A stretch of DNA of 64,000 bases from Scheffersomyces stipitis CBS 6054 (Eukaryota; Ascomycota; Pichiomycetes; Serinales; Debaryomycetaceae): positions 868,001-932,000 of the forward strand of contig NC_009046.1 in NCBI RefSeq assembly GCF_000209165.1. The letters run 5' to 3'. Position numbers and translations under genes: made by a program. Positions within the stretch are counted from its first letter, which is position 1, and every line of letters begins with the position of its first letter. Below the pieces are notes generated by a model. The model searched no databases, had not been told where the DNA came from, and saw only the letters and a program-made list of their open reading frames with translations. Positions 31,359 through 40,371 of the stretch are shown one piece after another.

Positions 31359-33683
31359 AGGAGTCGACGGAGGCTGCGACAGAGGAGTAGTAGATGCAGC
31401 AGGAGAGACCGGTGCCGAAGCAGACGACAGAGCTGCAGATGAACCTGGCGATTGAGAAACAGTACTGCCAGATGGCGTGGATGGAGGCGAGGGAGATGGG
31501 GCCAGAGACACACGAGGACCCTGAGTGAGGCCTGGAGCAGGTGCCAGAATAGAAGGAAAACTGCCACCACCACTACCACCACCACCAATGGAGGTAGCCG
31601 ACACGACAGTAGACGTCAGAGGTCTTGCAAAAGGAAAGACATTTTCCTGGAACCGAACATGAGAAGAGGTAATCACTTGTCTGGTAGCGAGATCATAAAC
31701 AAGATGAGCTTTCCGAAACGGATCAGATCCAAGATAAACACCCTTGATTGCACGAGCGACCAACTTCAGTTGACGGTGATTGGGTGGAACATTCACAAAG
31801 GCAGCACACCCAAACACTTTAAGTTGAGATAAGATAGGCCTCGCGCCATGCCAGAGTTCAAATGGCGAGCGATTTTGGAGAACAGGTGTTGGTAGCCTGT
31901 TTAGGAGAAATGCAGCATGTTGGAGTGCATGCGGGAAGAGGGGCGAAGGAAGAGAGCTCGCAGTGATCATGGTACGCGTTTTGTCAAGAACGGAGCGAAT
32001 CGCTCTTTCAGCACGTCCATTTTGGTGTGAGTTACCAGGCACAGTGAGCTGGGTCTGGATCCCTTCTGCCGCAAAGAATGAAGTAAGCGTCAGATTAACA
32101 AACTCACCTCCATTGTCAGAACGAAAGTTACAGACACGGTAGCCACCACGACTGGAGAAGTGGTTTGTCCATGCCTTAATAACTTTGATAATGAAGTCCG
32201 CAGCATCCGATTTCTTGAGAATAGGGCCAACAGCCTTGAAGCGAGTAAAGTCGTCAAGTAGAATACAAAAATAAAACAACGAGGAGGGACCACCGGCATG
32301 AGGACCGGACAAATCACAGTGAAGAAGTTGCAAGGGAGCAGATGTGACTGGGCCGGTGGTCGTTTTGGGAATAACCCGAGTGCTCTTGGAGCTAAGACAT
32401 GCTTCACATGAAATCGAGTCGTGAACAGCCGTGCGAGGCATGTTCGGATATTTCAAGGCCAGACGAACGACAGTCGGGGAAGGGTGGCCAAGGCGAGCAT
32501 GGACAAGAGCAGAGGCAGAAATAGGTGCCACACCAGCGTCCGCAGCAGGAGCAGCGACCGTAACAGGAGCGGGGGCCGAGTAGGCAGAGTGGTTAACCCG
32601 CGAGACAGTCGAGGGGCGGACAATTTCGAGACACAGCAAGTAAAGATTTCTCAGGTCTCTGGTAGCAAGTTGGCCATATTTAGGGTGAACAATATCATCA
32701 TGAGAGATAACAAGCTTGTCGCCCGTAGTAGTAACAGCCAGGATGGAAAGAAGATTCTGAGTACAGTCAGGAACGTAAAGAACATTGAACACCCGAATCT
32801 TCTGACCATGGAGATCAAACACAAGAGTACCACGACCGGCAATCGAGAGAGGCTCGTGACCGGCGTTCATGACAGAACCAGAGTGAGGAACGATGTCATG
32901 GAAGAGACTTCTATCGTTACAAATGTGGGTAGAAGCACCTGAATCAAAAATAAAGCTGGCAGAGGAAGAAGAAGCCAAGAGGGCATAGTGGGTGTAGTGA
33001 GCGAGATGAGCATAATAAGCACCGGGCTGGTCAAAACCAAAAGTCAGAGCATCATCAGCGAGAGCATAATGAGCAGCAGGCTTTGGACGAGAGCCGTGCC
33101 TCCTGCGGTGCTTTCCTGGACCGCCAGGACCGAAGCGAGAAGCCATACGAGGAACTTCACCCTCACGATAAGGAGCAGGGCAGTTCTTGGCCATGTGACC
33201 ACACCCATAGCAGTTGTAGCAATCAAGCTGCCAAATCAGATCCGTACCTTTAGCCTTGATCAAGTTCCTGGTGACAGGACCCGAAGGTGAAGACAAGGAG
33301 GTAAGGGCATAAGCAGATTGAGACGAGGACAGGACCAGCAAGGCGGAGGACGTGGCAGGAGGAGAAAGTTCATCATGATAAGCAAAGAAATTGAGAACTT
33401 CGTCCGCAGTCACCGTGGGAGTCAGGCGAACTTGAGAAAAGAATAGATCTCTCACCTTGGAGTTTCCCGTACCATAAAGGAAGAGGAGCGCTTTCATGGA
33501 GTCGTTATCGTACTTCGTCATAAACGCAGTCAACTTTTCAGCAATCAAGAACCCAGCTTCAGTCGTAATAGTCGGATCAGCAAGGCGACCAAATAAGTAC
33601 TTGAGATAACCGACCGCATCCCTAGAGCTGGCGATCGCATACTTGGTTTCGACAGCTTTCCAAGTTTCGACACCCAGAGAGTA

Positions 33684-33688
33684 GTGCG
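33684..33688. repeat. A2 target-site duplication, left
   Basis: GTGCG directly beside the A2 LTR. The same five bases occur at 38907-38911 on the other side. Removing A2 and one copy restores B's reading frame. Confidence 0.95.
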
Positions 33689-34156
33689 TGTTGAAGTTCA
33701 GAAGCATTCATAGTGTCTTACGTGTAATAATTGTTAACAGTAAAGGTAGAACTTGTAAGTTGTTCTAGTTATCGTTATTAAAACATTTAGAAAGTCTATC
33801 TAACTCTAAGGGGATACCACCCTTATTTATGTTGTTGTCTCACACTCACATGCTCCATGTGATTCTTGTTCAATATCTCATGGATCCTATTCTCTGCATC
33901 ACGTTCATCTCATAGCTGTGGGGTTGAGACCTTTCTCCACATCTGTTTCCATATGTCCGTGTGGGGTTCTCCTATCATCTCTGTATACCTGCCATTGTGT
34001 TTTCTATTACCACCATATCCTCATTATGATATATGATTGGCTCTCACAAGAGTTGCAGCCAAATCTATTAGATTATCAATATCCGGTATCTACGATATTT
34101 TCTAGATCATGCATATTCATGCATTATCAAACTTTATCTAATACCGGATTTCAACA
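33689..34156 (-). repeat. A2 3' LTR
   Basis: A 468-bp LTR (minus strand TGTTGAAATCC...CTTCAACA). Because A2 lies in the same orientation as B, its promoter and gag-start region point into the remainder of B. Confidence 0.95.
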
Positions 34157-34180
34157 GCCTCCCTTAATCTAATAGTCTCT

Positions 34181-37100
34181 TCACGAAATCCCTGCTAACG
34201 CTCTTAATTTTATGTGTTGCGGTTTTGCTAGCGCCTTTGTGAATATGTCGGCTATATTGAATTCAGATTTGACAGGTATTAATTTTATGGTCTCCTCTTT
34301 TATCCTTTCACGGATGAAATGGTATCTTATGTCGATATGCTTAGTCCTCAGATGAACGGTTGGATGTTCACTTAGTTTTATACAGGATACATTATCCTCA
34401 TGAATTCCTATAGGTAATGTTAGTGGTATCTGTAGTTCACCAAATAGGGTTCTCAACCAAAGCACTTCTTTCACGGCTTCTGCTAGTGCGATATATTCGG
34501 CTTCAGTGGTAGAAGTTGCGACTATAGCTTGCTTCTTCGATTTCCAAGAAATCAATCCTCCTCCGAACTTCACTGCATAGCCCGTGATGGATTTCCTATT
34601 GTCTGTTGAAGATCCCCAATCTGCGTCTACAAATACTTCAAGTTGTCCAGTCTTTGAGTAACGTTGCCCAAGAGACCTGGTTCCCTTGAGATATCGAAGA
34701 ACATGCTTCGCTGCTGTAAGATGTGCCTCTCTTGGCTCTTTAAAGTATCTACTGAGAACTCCTGTAATAAAACTTATGTCTCCTCTTACCGTGTTGCTAG
34801 CATATAGCAACTTTCCAACTATTGATCGGTATAAGGTAGGATTCTCCAATAACGCAGTCTCGTTATTTTCAAGTTTCAATCCAGGCAAACCTGGTGTTGA
34901 TACTGGGTTACAGTTCTCCATTCCGAACTCTTCTAGGATCTTATCAATATAATCCCCTAAGTCTGCTTTTATTCCATCACTCCCTTGAGTGATATTAATG
35001 CCTAGGAACTTCCTAGCTATTCCAAGATCTTTCATCTTGAACTGGGCACTCAACTGTCCCTTGATTTCTTTTATCTCATTCTGATTGTCTCCAGCAATCA
35101 ATAAATCATCGACATAAAGTCCAATGATCACACTTCTTCTCGTGTATAGTCCATACTCTGACAAAGACCTTTTAAAACCGATCTTCTCAAGGAAACTATT
35201 CATTGTTTCATTCCATATCAATGGAGCCTGTTTCAATCCGTACAAGGACTTATTAAGCTGACACACCTTCTCAAAGGCACTACAATCCTGGTACCCAGAT
35301 GGTTGCTTCATGTAGATCTTAAGATCAATCTTACCATTCAAAAATGCTGTCGACACATCCATCTGGTGTACCTTCTTTCCATACATGGCCGCAAGTGCAA
35401 GTAACAACTTGACACTCTCACTTCTAATTACTGGAGCAAACGTCTCTTTGTAATCAACTCCATATCTTTGTTGGAATCCTCGTACCACAAGCCTAGCTTT
35501 GTATTTTCCTCCATCCTTGATGGTGTACACCCATCTTACTCCAAGGACTTTCGTTTTCTTGTCCGGAAGATCTACTAATGTCCATGTGTCATTTTCAGAA
35601 TGAGCAGCCATTTCGGTATTCATGGCTTCAATCCATTTCTCAGAATCTGGAGAATTAATGGCTTCTTCGTATGTGTTTGGTACTTTCTTGCTCTCTGTAG
35701 ATTCAACCGACATTTGATAAGCATGACCTTGGATGCAAATATTAGCTTCATCATATGTATCATCATTCGGATCATCGCTATTCGATTCTAAAGTCTCGTT
35801 CCAAAACTCATTGTCATCTTCAATGTATTCATATCTCACTTTCTTTGTCATCTTCGTTGATGGCACTTTCTTTCTCTTGTTTCCAGTCCTCTGATTTTGG
35901 TCAGGACTTATCACTGGTGTCAATGAGTGTTTGGTGAGAACCTCACCCCCCGTAGAATCGGATGCGAGGAGATTAGATGGCATGCGTGCAAGTTCAGAGT
36001 CCGTGGAATCATAGGACAGAAGAGACGCAGCAGGGGACGAATGTAATGGTTGCAAATTGTGCGAAATAGATACAGGGGTAGCAGGAGAATCTTCCCTGTG
36101 CATATCAGGTGATTGTGCGCGTGAGGGATCGCTCGAGGAAGTTTCATGTTCATCACTCGAGATGTGTTCAGCTCGTGAAGTGGTGGCAACGTCGGATGAA
36201 AAACGAGGGACACCGGACACGCCCATAGGAATAGTCGAAGCAGACGTAGTTGGCGCATGATCAGGTGAGTTTTCAAATGGGTAGATCGATTCATCAAACG
36301 AAACTTGATTGGAACTAACTACTTTATGAGAATGTAATTCATATATCAAGTATGATGAGCGGTTGCTATCATAGCCCAACATCACACCTTTAACGGCCCG
36401 AGGTGAGAATTTCAGGGGACGAAGAGGTTCAGGAATATAAGCAAATGCAGCACACCCAAACGTGCGGAGATGATCAATCGACGGTGGTTCGAGGTGCAAT
36501 AGTTCGAACAGCGTCTTGTCAGCAATAGTCCTGGAGGGAAGCCTATTCAATAAATATGCGGCACATTTAACAGCGTAGGGCCAGAATGCTTGAGGAACAG
36601 AAGCATGTCCAAGTAGCGTCCTGGCCTTATCGATTACCGAGCGGATCGAACGCTCTGCGGTTCCATTCTGATAAGAATTGTGAGCAACCGTACGCTGATG
36701 TGCTATACCTTCCTGTTCAAGGAAGCTCCTGAGACTATGGTTGACAAATTCACCCCCATTATCTGTACGAAGAGCACCAACACGATATCCACCACGAGTA
36801 GAGAAAAATGAGTGTAATAGCCGAATATGGATAATAATCTGGTGGGCCACATCCGACTTCCTAACGATTGGGAACACCCACTTAAACTTGCTATAATCAT
36901 CCACAAGCACACAGAAATAACTTTCAGAAGAGATTCCTGGCGTATTATGAGGGCCGGAGACATCCGAGTGAAGAATTTGTAAAGGAGTTGTTGTATCCGA
37001 TTTATGGGAAACCTTCGGGATACTACGTGTCTTCTTATATTCCAGACAGCTGGCACAACTCTTCGTTACATCACCAATTTTCTCAATATCAGCAAGCGAG

Positions 37101-38461
37101 TAATTGTCACGAAGAACTTGCTGTTCAATAGCCTGATGCGGATGACCAAGACGGTTATGAAGAACAGATAAGGCGGAGACTAAAGGTGGTACAGGTGTCA
37201 TATCAAGGACGGAAAGTCCAAGATCGTCCCTATAGACACCAAAACGACCAATCCGTGGATGATAGATTCCGTCTACTTTGGTGGTAAGGGGCGAACCAGA
37301 GACACGAACAGCAGCATGCACGGAGATAAGATTTTTAGTGCATTCTGGAACATAGCATACTTCCTGAAGGACTATAGTCTCATCAGCAGACCTAAACTTG
37401 ATAGACCCTCTACCTAAGACAGGAAGACGAACTCCGCCAGCACAAGAAACAAAACTACCGGACTCCGGTTTAAAAGTCCAAAACAAGGACCGATCATGAC
37501 AAATGTGAATCGAAGCACCAGAGTCAAAGATGAACTCCGGTGAATGAGATGTCGTGGAGCCGGTGGTTGTAGTGAGCACGAAGGCACTTTCGTTAACAGC
37601 AACATTTGCAGTAGCACCTGACTTGTATTGCTTCTTGCGCTCATTGTCACTAAAGGAGCGCTTCTTGGACGTATTGGTCAGCCATCCAGTATACTTACCA
37701 ACACGAATAGGCGAGCAACACACATCACGTCTGTGACCACGACCACCACAGTTGTAACACTTAGTGTTCCAAAGCGGATCATTGGCATCAACAGAAGGAC
37801 GTCTGGTGTCAGTGGAAAAGGTAGCAGCAAGAACTGATGGAGCAGTAGGAGTTTCGGTAGAATTCTCTGCTTTTGCTAGAAATTTGAAAACATCATCATA
37901 CTTCAACGATTCGTTGCCCAGGTGGAAGTAATTTTGCATGAGATTAGGGGAACTTCGAGTAACTAGAAGGTGAAGACCCTTAATTTCATCAAAGGTATAG
38001 GATTCGTTCAAGGAATAAAGAGAGTCAAAAACCGGCTTAACAACGTCAGTTGTCAAAGATGGAGTGTGAATCACTGTCAATAACGACTTGACATATTGGG
38101 CAACATCGTGGTGATCCATGGTACCATAAAGATCAAGAACCCGTAACCAACGTGCTCTGCCAGTGACTGGCTCACGACTGAGAGTACTACGAACTTTCTC
38201 AGACAAGGTTTTGGAAAGAACAAAGTCAATATAGGAGTTGAATGCGGATCTGTCCTCAGAAGTGTATCCATCGTCAACATTTGTCAGAGGCAAAAGATAT
38301 GCCACAAATTCTTTTCCAATTGGTTCGAAAAGTTGATCCATTCTGGTTTTCCATAATGAAAAGTCGTTGATGGAAGTCAACATTTGTTCTGAAGGAAACG
38401 AGATTGAGTAGTTGAACTTCAGGTGACGGCTCATAACCTGTTGAAGTTCAGAAGCATTCAT
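34181..38461 (-). CDS. A2 gag-pol polyprotein (Ty1/copia, single ORF)
   Basis: An intact 1426-codon ORF starting 23 bp inside the 5' LTR. It has the same domain order as A1: gag with the conserved Trp (LWKTRM), CCHC knuckle CYNCGGRGHRRDVC, protease DSGAS, integrase HHCC and DDE residues, variable Ser/Asp linker, RT with YVDD, and RNase H with VDADWGSS, TTEAEY and HEDN. All catalytic residues I looked for are present. With identical LTRs and intact primer and polypurine sites, this is the best candidate for a mobile copy. There is no frameshift between gag and pol, so Gag would have to be released by the protease or made in another way, as proposed for Ty5. Confidence 0.96.
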   Translation of the reverse strand: MNASELQQVMSRHLKFNYSISFPSEQMLTSINDFSLWKTRMDQLFEPIGKEFVAYLLPLTNVDDGYTSEDRSAFNSYIDFVLSKTLSEKVRSTLSREPVTGRARWLRVLDLYGTMDHHDVAQYVKSLLTVIHTPSLTTDVVKPVFDSLYSLNESYTFDEIKGLHLLVTRSSPNLMQNYFHLGNESLKYDDVFKFLAKAENSTETPTAPSVLAATFSTDTRRPSVDANDPLWNTKCYNCGGRGHRRDVCCSPIRVGKYTGWLTNTSKKRSFSDNERKKQYKSGATANVAVNESAFVLTTTTGSTTSHSPEFIFDSGASIHICHDRSLFWTFKPESGSFVSCAGGVRLPVLGRGSIKFRSADETIVLQEVCYVPECTKNLISVHAAVRVSGSPLTTKVDGIYHPRIGRFGVYRDDLGLSVLDMTPVPPLVSALSVLHNRLGHPHQAIEQQVLRDNYSLADIEKIGDVTKSCASCLEYKKTRSIPKVSHKSDTTTPLQILHSDVSGPHNTPGISSESYFCVLVDDYSKFKWVFPIVRKSDVAHQIIIHIRLLHSFFSTRGGYRVGALRTDNGGEFVNHSLRSFLEQEGIAHQRTVAHNSYQNGTAERSIRSVIDKARTLLGHASVPQAFWPYAVKCAAYLLNRLPSRTIADKTLFELLHLEPPSIDHLRTFGCAAFAYIPEPLRPLKFSPRAVKGVMLGYDSNRSSYLIYELHSHKVVSSNQVSFDESIYPFENSPDHAPTTSASTIPMGVSGVPRFSSDVATTSRAEHISSDEHETSSSDPSRAQSPDMHREDSPATPVSISHNLQPLHSSPAASLLSYDSTDSELARMPSNLLASDSTGGEVLTKHSLTPVISPDQNQRTGNKRKKVPSTKMTKKVRYEYIEDDNEFWNETLESNSDDPNDDTYDEANICIQGHAYQMSVESTESKKVPNTYEEAINSPDSEKWIEAMNTEMAAHSENDTWTLVDLPDKKTKVLGVRWVYTIKDGGKYKARLVVRGFQQRYGVDYKETFAPVIRSESVKLLLALAAMYGKKVHQMDVSTAFLNGKIDLKIYMKQPSGYQDCSAFEKVCQLNKSLYGLKQAPLIWNETMNSFLEKIGFKRSLSEYGLYTRRSVIIGLYVDDLLIAGDNQNEIKEIKGQLSAQFKMKDLGIARKFLGINITQGSDGIKADLGDYIDKILEEFGMENCNPVSTPGLPGLKLENNETALLENPTLYRSIVGKLLYASNTVRGDISFITGVLSRYFKEPREAHLTAAKHVLRYLKGTRSLGQRYSKTGQLEVFVDADWGSSTDNRKSITGYAVKFGGGLISWKSKKQAIVATSTTEAEYIALAEAVKEVLWLRTLFGELQIPLTLPIGIHEDNVSCIKLSEHPTVHLRTKHIDIRYHFIRERIKEETIKLIPVKSEFNIADIFTKALAKPQHIKLRALAGIS
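38428..38438 (-). promoter_or_regulatory. A2 primer-binding site
   Basis: GGCTCATAACC on the plus strand (GGTTATGAGCC on the element strand), directly inside the 5' LTR. It is complementary to the initiator tRNA-Met anticodon arm. Confidence 0.85.
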
Positions 38462-38906
38462 AGTGTCTTACGTGTAATAATTGTTAACAGTAAAGGTAGA
38501 ACTTGTAAGTTGTTCTAGTTATCGTTATTAAAACATTTAGAAAGTCTATCTAACTCTAAGGGGATACCACCCTTATTTATGTTGTTGTCTCACACTCACA
38601 TGCTCCATGTGATTCTTGTTCAATATCTCATGGATCCTATTCTCTGCATCACGTTCATCTCATAGCTGTGGGGTTGAGACCTTTCTCCACATCTGTTTCC
38701 ATATGTCCGTGTGGGGTTCTCCTATCATCTCTGTATACCTGCCATTGTGTTTTCTATTACCACCATATCCTCATTATGATATATGATTGGCTCTCACAAG
38801 AGTTGCAGCCAAATCTATTAGATTATCAATATCCGGTATCTACGATATTTTCTAGATCATGCATATTCATGCATTATCAAACTTTATCTAATACCGGATT
38901 TCAACA
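38439..38906 (-). repeat. A2 5' LTR
   Basis: A 468-bp LTR equal in length and apparently in sequence to the 3' LTR at 33689-34156. Followed by the GTGCG target duplication at 38907-38911. Confidence 0.95.
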
Positions 38907-39209
38907 GTGCGTGAACAATGACTGAACGTCAGGCTTCATACACTTGAGGATAAGCTCACGGAGCTTGTGGCTTAACGCCTGCTGGTCCGTAAAGGTGATG
39001 GAAAGTTCTTTCTCTGAAAGATAAGCAGCAATCTCTGTAGCCAAGACACAGCTACTGAACATACCAGTCATCCAGTCTTTCCATTCCAGAAAGTTCTCAC
39101 GGCCTCTGAGGAGAAGAGTATCAATGACCATGAGGCCGGAATTTAATTGGCTCATAACCTGTTGAACTGTTTGCTTTGGAAGCTCAGTAGATTGAATCGG
39201 ATTGTTCAT
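38907..39209 (-). pseudogene. B gag N-terminal part (cut off by A2)
   Basis: The first 101 codons of B's gag-pol, starting with an ATG (39209) inside B's 5' LTR (MNNPIQSTELPKQTVQQVMS). The frame passes through the primer site and gag residues such as FLEWKDWMTGMF, then runs into A2's LTR and stops within two codons. On the far side of A2 the frame resumes in phase at 33683, which shows that A2 interrupted an intact ORF. Confidence 0.9.
39149..39159 (-). promoter_or_regulatory. B primer-binding site
   Basis: The same 11-nt initiator tRNA-Met anticodon-arm complement as in families A and C, directly inside the B 5' LTR. Confidence 0.85.
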
Positions 39210-39552
39210 AATGTAGGACAGTATATTGATTAACTTATTTAAGATAGATAATTTCCATATAGAAGAAGAAAAGTTATAGAAAGTTAGAAAGGAGAAGGGG
39301 GAGTAAGACCCCCTTAAATAGATGCCAAATACAATCACAGGCTGACCCCTCATCGGGATGAAATGAAACGACATGACCAGAATTTCAGGTTAGTCGGACA
39401 TAATTGATTCTCATTGGTAGATGTTATCTTATCACATTACTGTGCACAATTATGTCTGAATGGCTGCAAATCCTGCATTCATAAAGTTTACGCATTGGAT
39501 TAAAAATAGAATATAGAATATGCTTTTAGGTTTGATATCAGCATATTCAACA
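39160..39552 (-). repeat. B 5' LTR
   Basis: A 393-bp LTR identical by eye to 27897-28289. It holds B's native start codon at 39207-39209 and is followed by the TGATA target duplication. Confidence 0.93.
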
Positions 39553-39557
39553 TGATA

Positions 39558-39993
39558 ATGCATGAATATGCATGATCTAGAAAATATCGTAGATACCGGA
39601 TATTGATAATCTAATAGATTTGGCTGCAACTCTTGTGAGAGCCAATCATATATCATAATAAGGATATGGTGGTAATAGAAAACACAATGGCAGGTATACA
39701 GAGAGGATAATAGAACCCCACACGGACATATGGAAACAGATGTGGAGAAAGGTCTCAACCCCACAGCTATGAGATGAACGTGATGCAGAGAATAGGATCC
39801 ATGAGATATTGAACAAGAATCACATGGAGCATGTGAGTGTGAGACAACAACATAAATAAGGGTGGTATCCCCTTAGAGTTAGATAGACTTTCTAAATGTT
39901 TTAATAACGATAACTAGAACAACTTACAAGTTCTACCTTTACTGTTAACAATTATTACACGTAAGACACTATGAATGCTTCTGAACTTCAACA
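39558..39993 (+). repeat. A1 3' LTR, right part (after B insertion)
   Basis: The remaining 436 bp of A1's 3' LTR. It ends CTTCAACA and abuts AATTAGACATTG, which is the C-type LTR minus its first seven bases. It is close to the A2 LTRs (about three differences noticed) but much less similar to A1's own 5' LTR. Confidence 0.9.
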
Positions 39994-40347
39994 AATTAGA
40001 CATTGTATATTAATAAAGATATAGTTAACTCTTGATAATGAAGTTCAATTTCAAGTTCTGATTATTCTTCTGATATTGGAGAATATCCTACCATATTTAT
40101 ATTGTTCAGAACCCCTTATCTTCCCCCTTATTCATATTCCTATCTCCCCCTATTCTTATCTCTAGCCCGCCTCCAATTTCATTACGGATAAGTTCTATTC
40201 CGTTGAGGCGGGTCTGATAAGGGGTTACTCCTATTCTCAGAGATAGGACCAGTGGAACTTCCTTATTTGTAAATTTGCAGCCGGTACTGCACATAGTTAT
40301 CTGATTGTTAGATTACAATTATAGTTTCAATTCTCTGAATTTCAACA
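39994..40347 (-). repeat. C 3' LTR, truncated by 7 bp
   Basis: 354 bp. Against the 5' LTR it lacks the terminal TGTTGAA at the A1 junction and has 16 extra bases near 40209-40224 (GCGGGTCTGATAAGGG region), plus scattered substitutions. Confidence 0.9.
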
Positions 40348-40371
40348 TCCCCCCATAATCTAATAATCGGA

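Larger units (their letters stand above)
28317..33688 (-). pseudogene. B gag-pol, main part (interrupted by A2)
   Basis: This is the larger part of B's polyprotein, from mid-gag to the C terminus, 1789 codons from B plus a few from A2's LTR. It carries a CCHC knuckle (CYNCYGCGHMAKNC), protease FDSGAS, integrase zinc motif and DDE residues (HCDLSGPH, RSDNGGEF, NGRAER), a very long Pro/Ser linker with two minisatellites, RT (HQMDVSTAFLNG, YVDD) and RNase H (VDSDWGSD, TTEAEY, WEDN). There are no stops or frameshifts, so the only lesion is the A2 insertion. An in-frame ATG at 33707, supplied by A2's LTR, now opens this reading frame; it is not B's native start. The missing N-terminal codons lie at 38907-39209. 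Confidence 0.92.
33689..38906 (-). mobile_element. Element A2: complete Ty5-like retrotransposon inserted in B's gag
   Basis: A complete family A element of 5218 bp in minus orientation. The two 468-bp LTRs (33689-34156 and 38439-38906) are identical as far as I can compare them, and the GTGCG target duplication is perfect. It has a primer site at 38428-38438, polypurine tract GGGAGGC beside 34157, and one intact gag-pol ORF. All features point to the most recent insertion in the window and a potentially active copy. Confidence 0.97.
27897..39552 (-). mobile_element. Element B: Ty5-like retrotransposon inside A1's 3' LTR, itself split by A2
   Basis: Family B element in minus orientation with 393-bp LTRs at 27897-28289 (3') and 39160-39552 (5'). 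These look identical by eye, which implies a young insertion. Flanking TGATA repeats (27892-27896 and 39553-39557) are a perfect 5-bp target duplication within the A-type LTR. The primer site is 39149-39159 and the polypurine tract (TTAAGGGGGGA on the minus strand) is at 28290-28300. Gag is interrupted at 33684-38911 by element A2. Without A2, the ORF would run from 39209 to 28317, about 1889 codons, uninterrupted. Confidence 0.95.
23125..39993 (+). mobile_element. Element A1: Ty5-like copia retrotransposon, split by nested insertions
   Basis: Family A element in plus orientation. It comprises a 5' LTR (23125-23582), primer site (23583-23593), gag-pol ORF (23560-27840), polypurine tract AAGGGAGGC ending at 27864, and a 3' LTR beginning at 27865. 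That LTR is interrupted after 32 bp by element B and resumes at 39558-39993. The two 3' LTR parts total 468 bp, the same as A2's LTRs, while the 5' LTR is 458 bp and visibly diverged. The flanks differ: GCGAA on the left (inside relic D2) and AATTA on the right (inside the C-type LTR). A normal insertion would show one 5-bp duplication, so A1 is probably a recombinant of two A copies. Confidence 0.9.

Noticed and set aside
28317..33707. Treating the 1796-codon frame with ATG at 33707 as B's native gag-pol
   Set aside because: The first codons come from A2's LTR. B's real N terminus is at 38907-39209, and the junction carries a target-site duplication.
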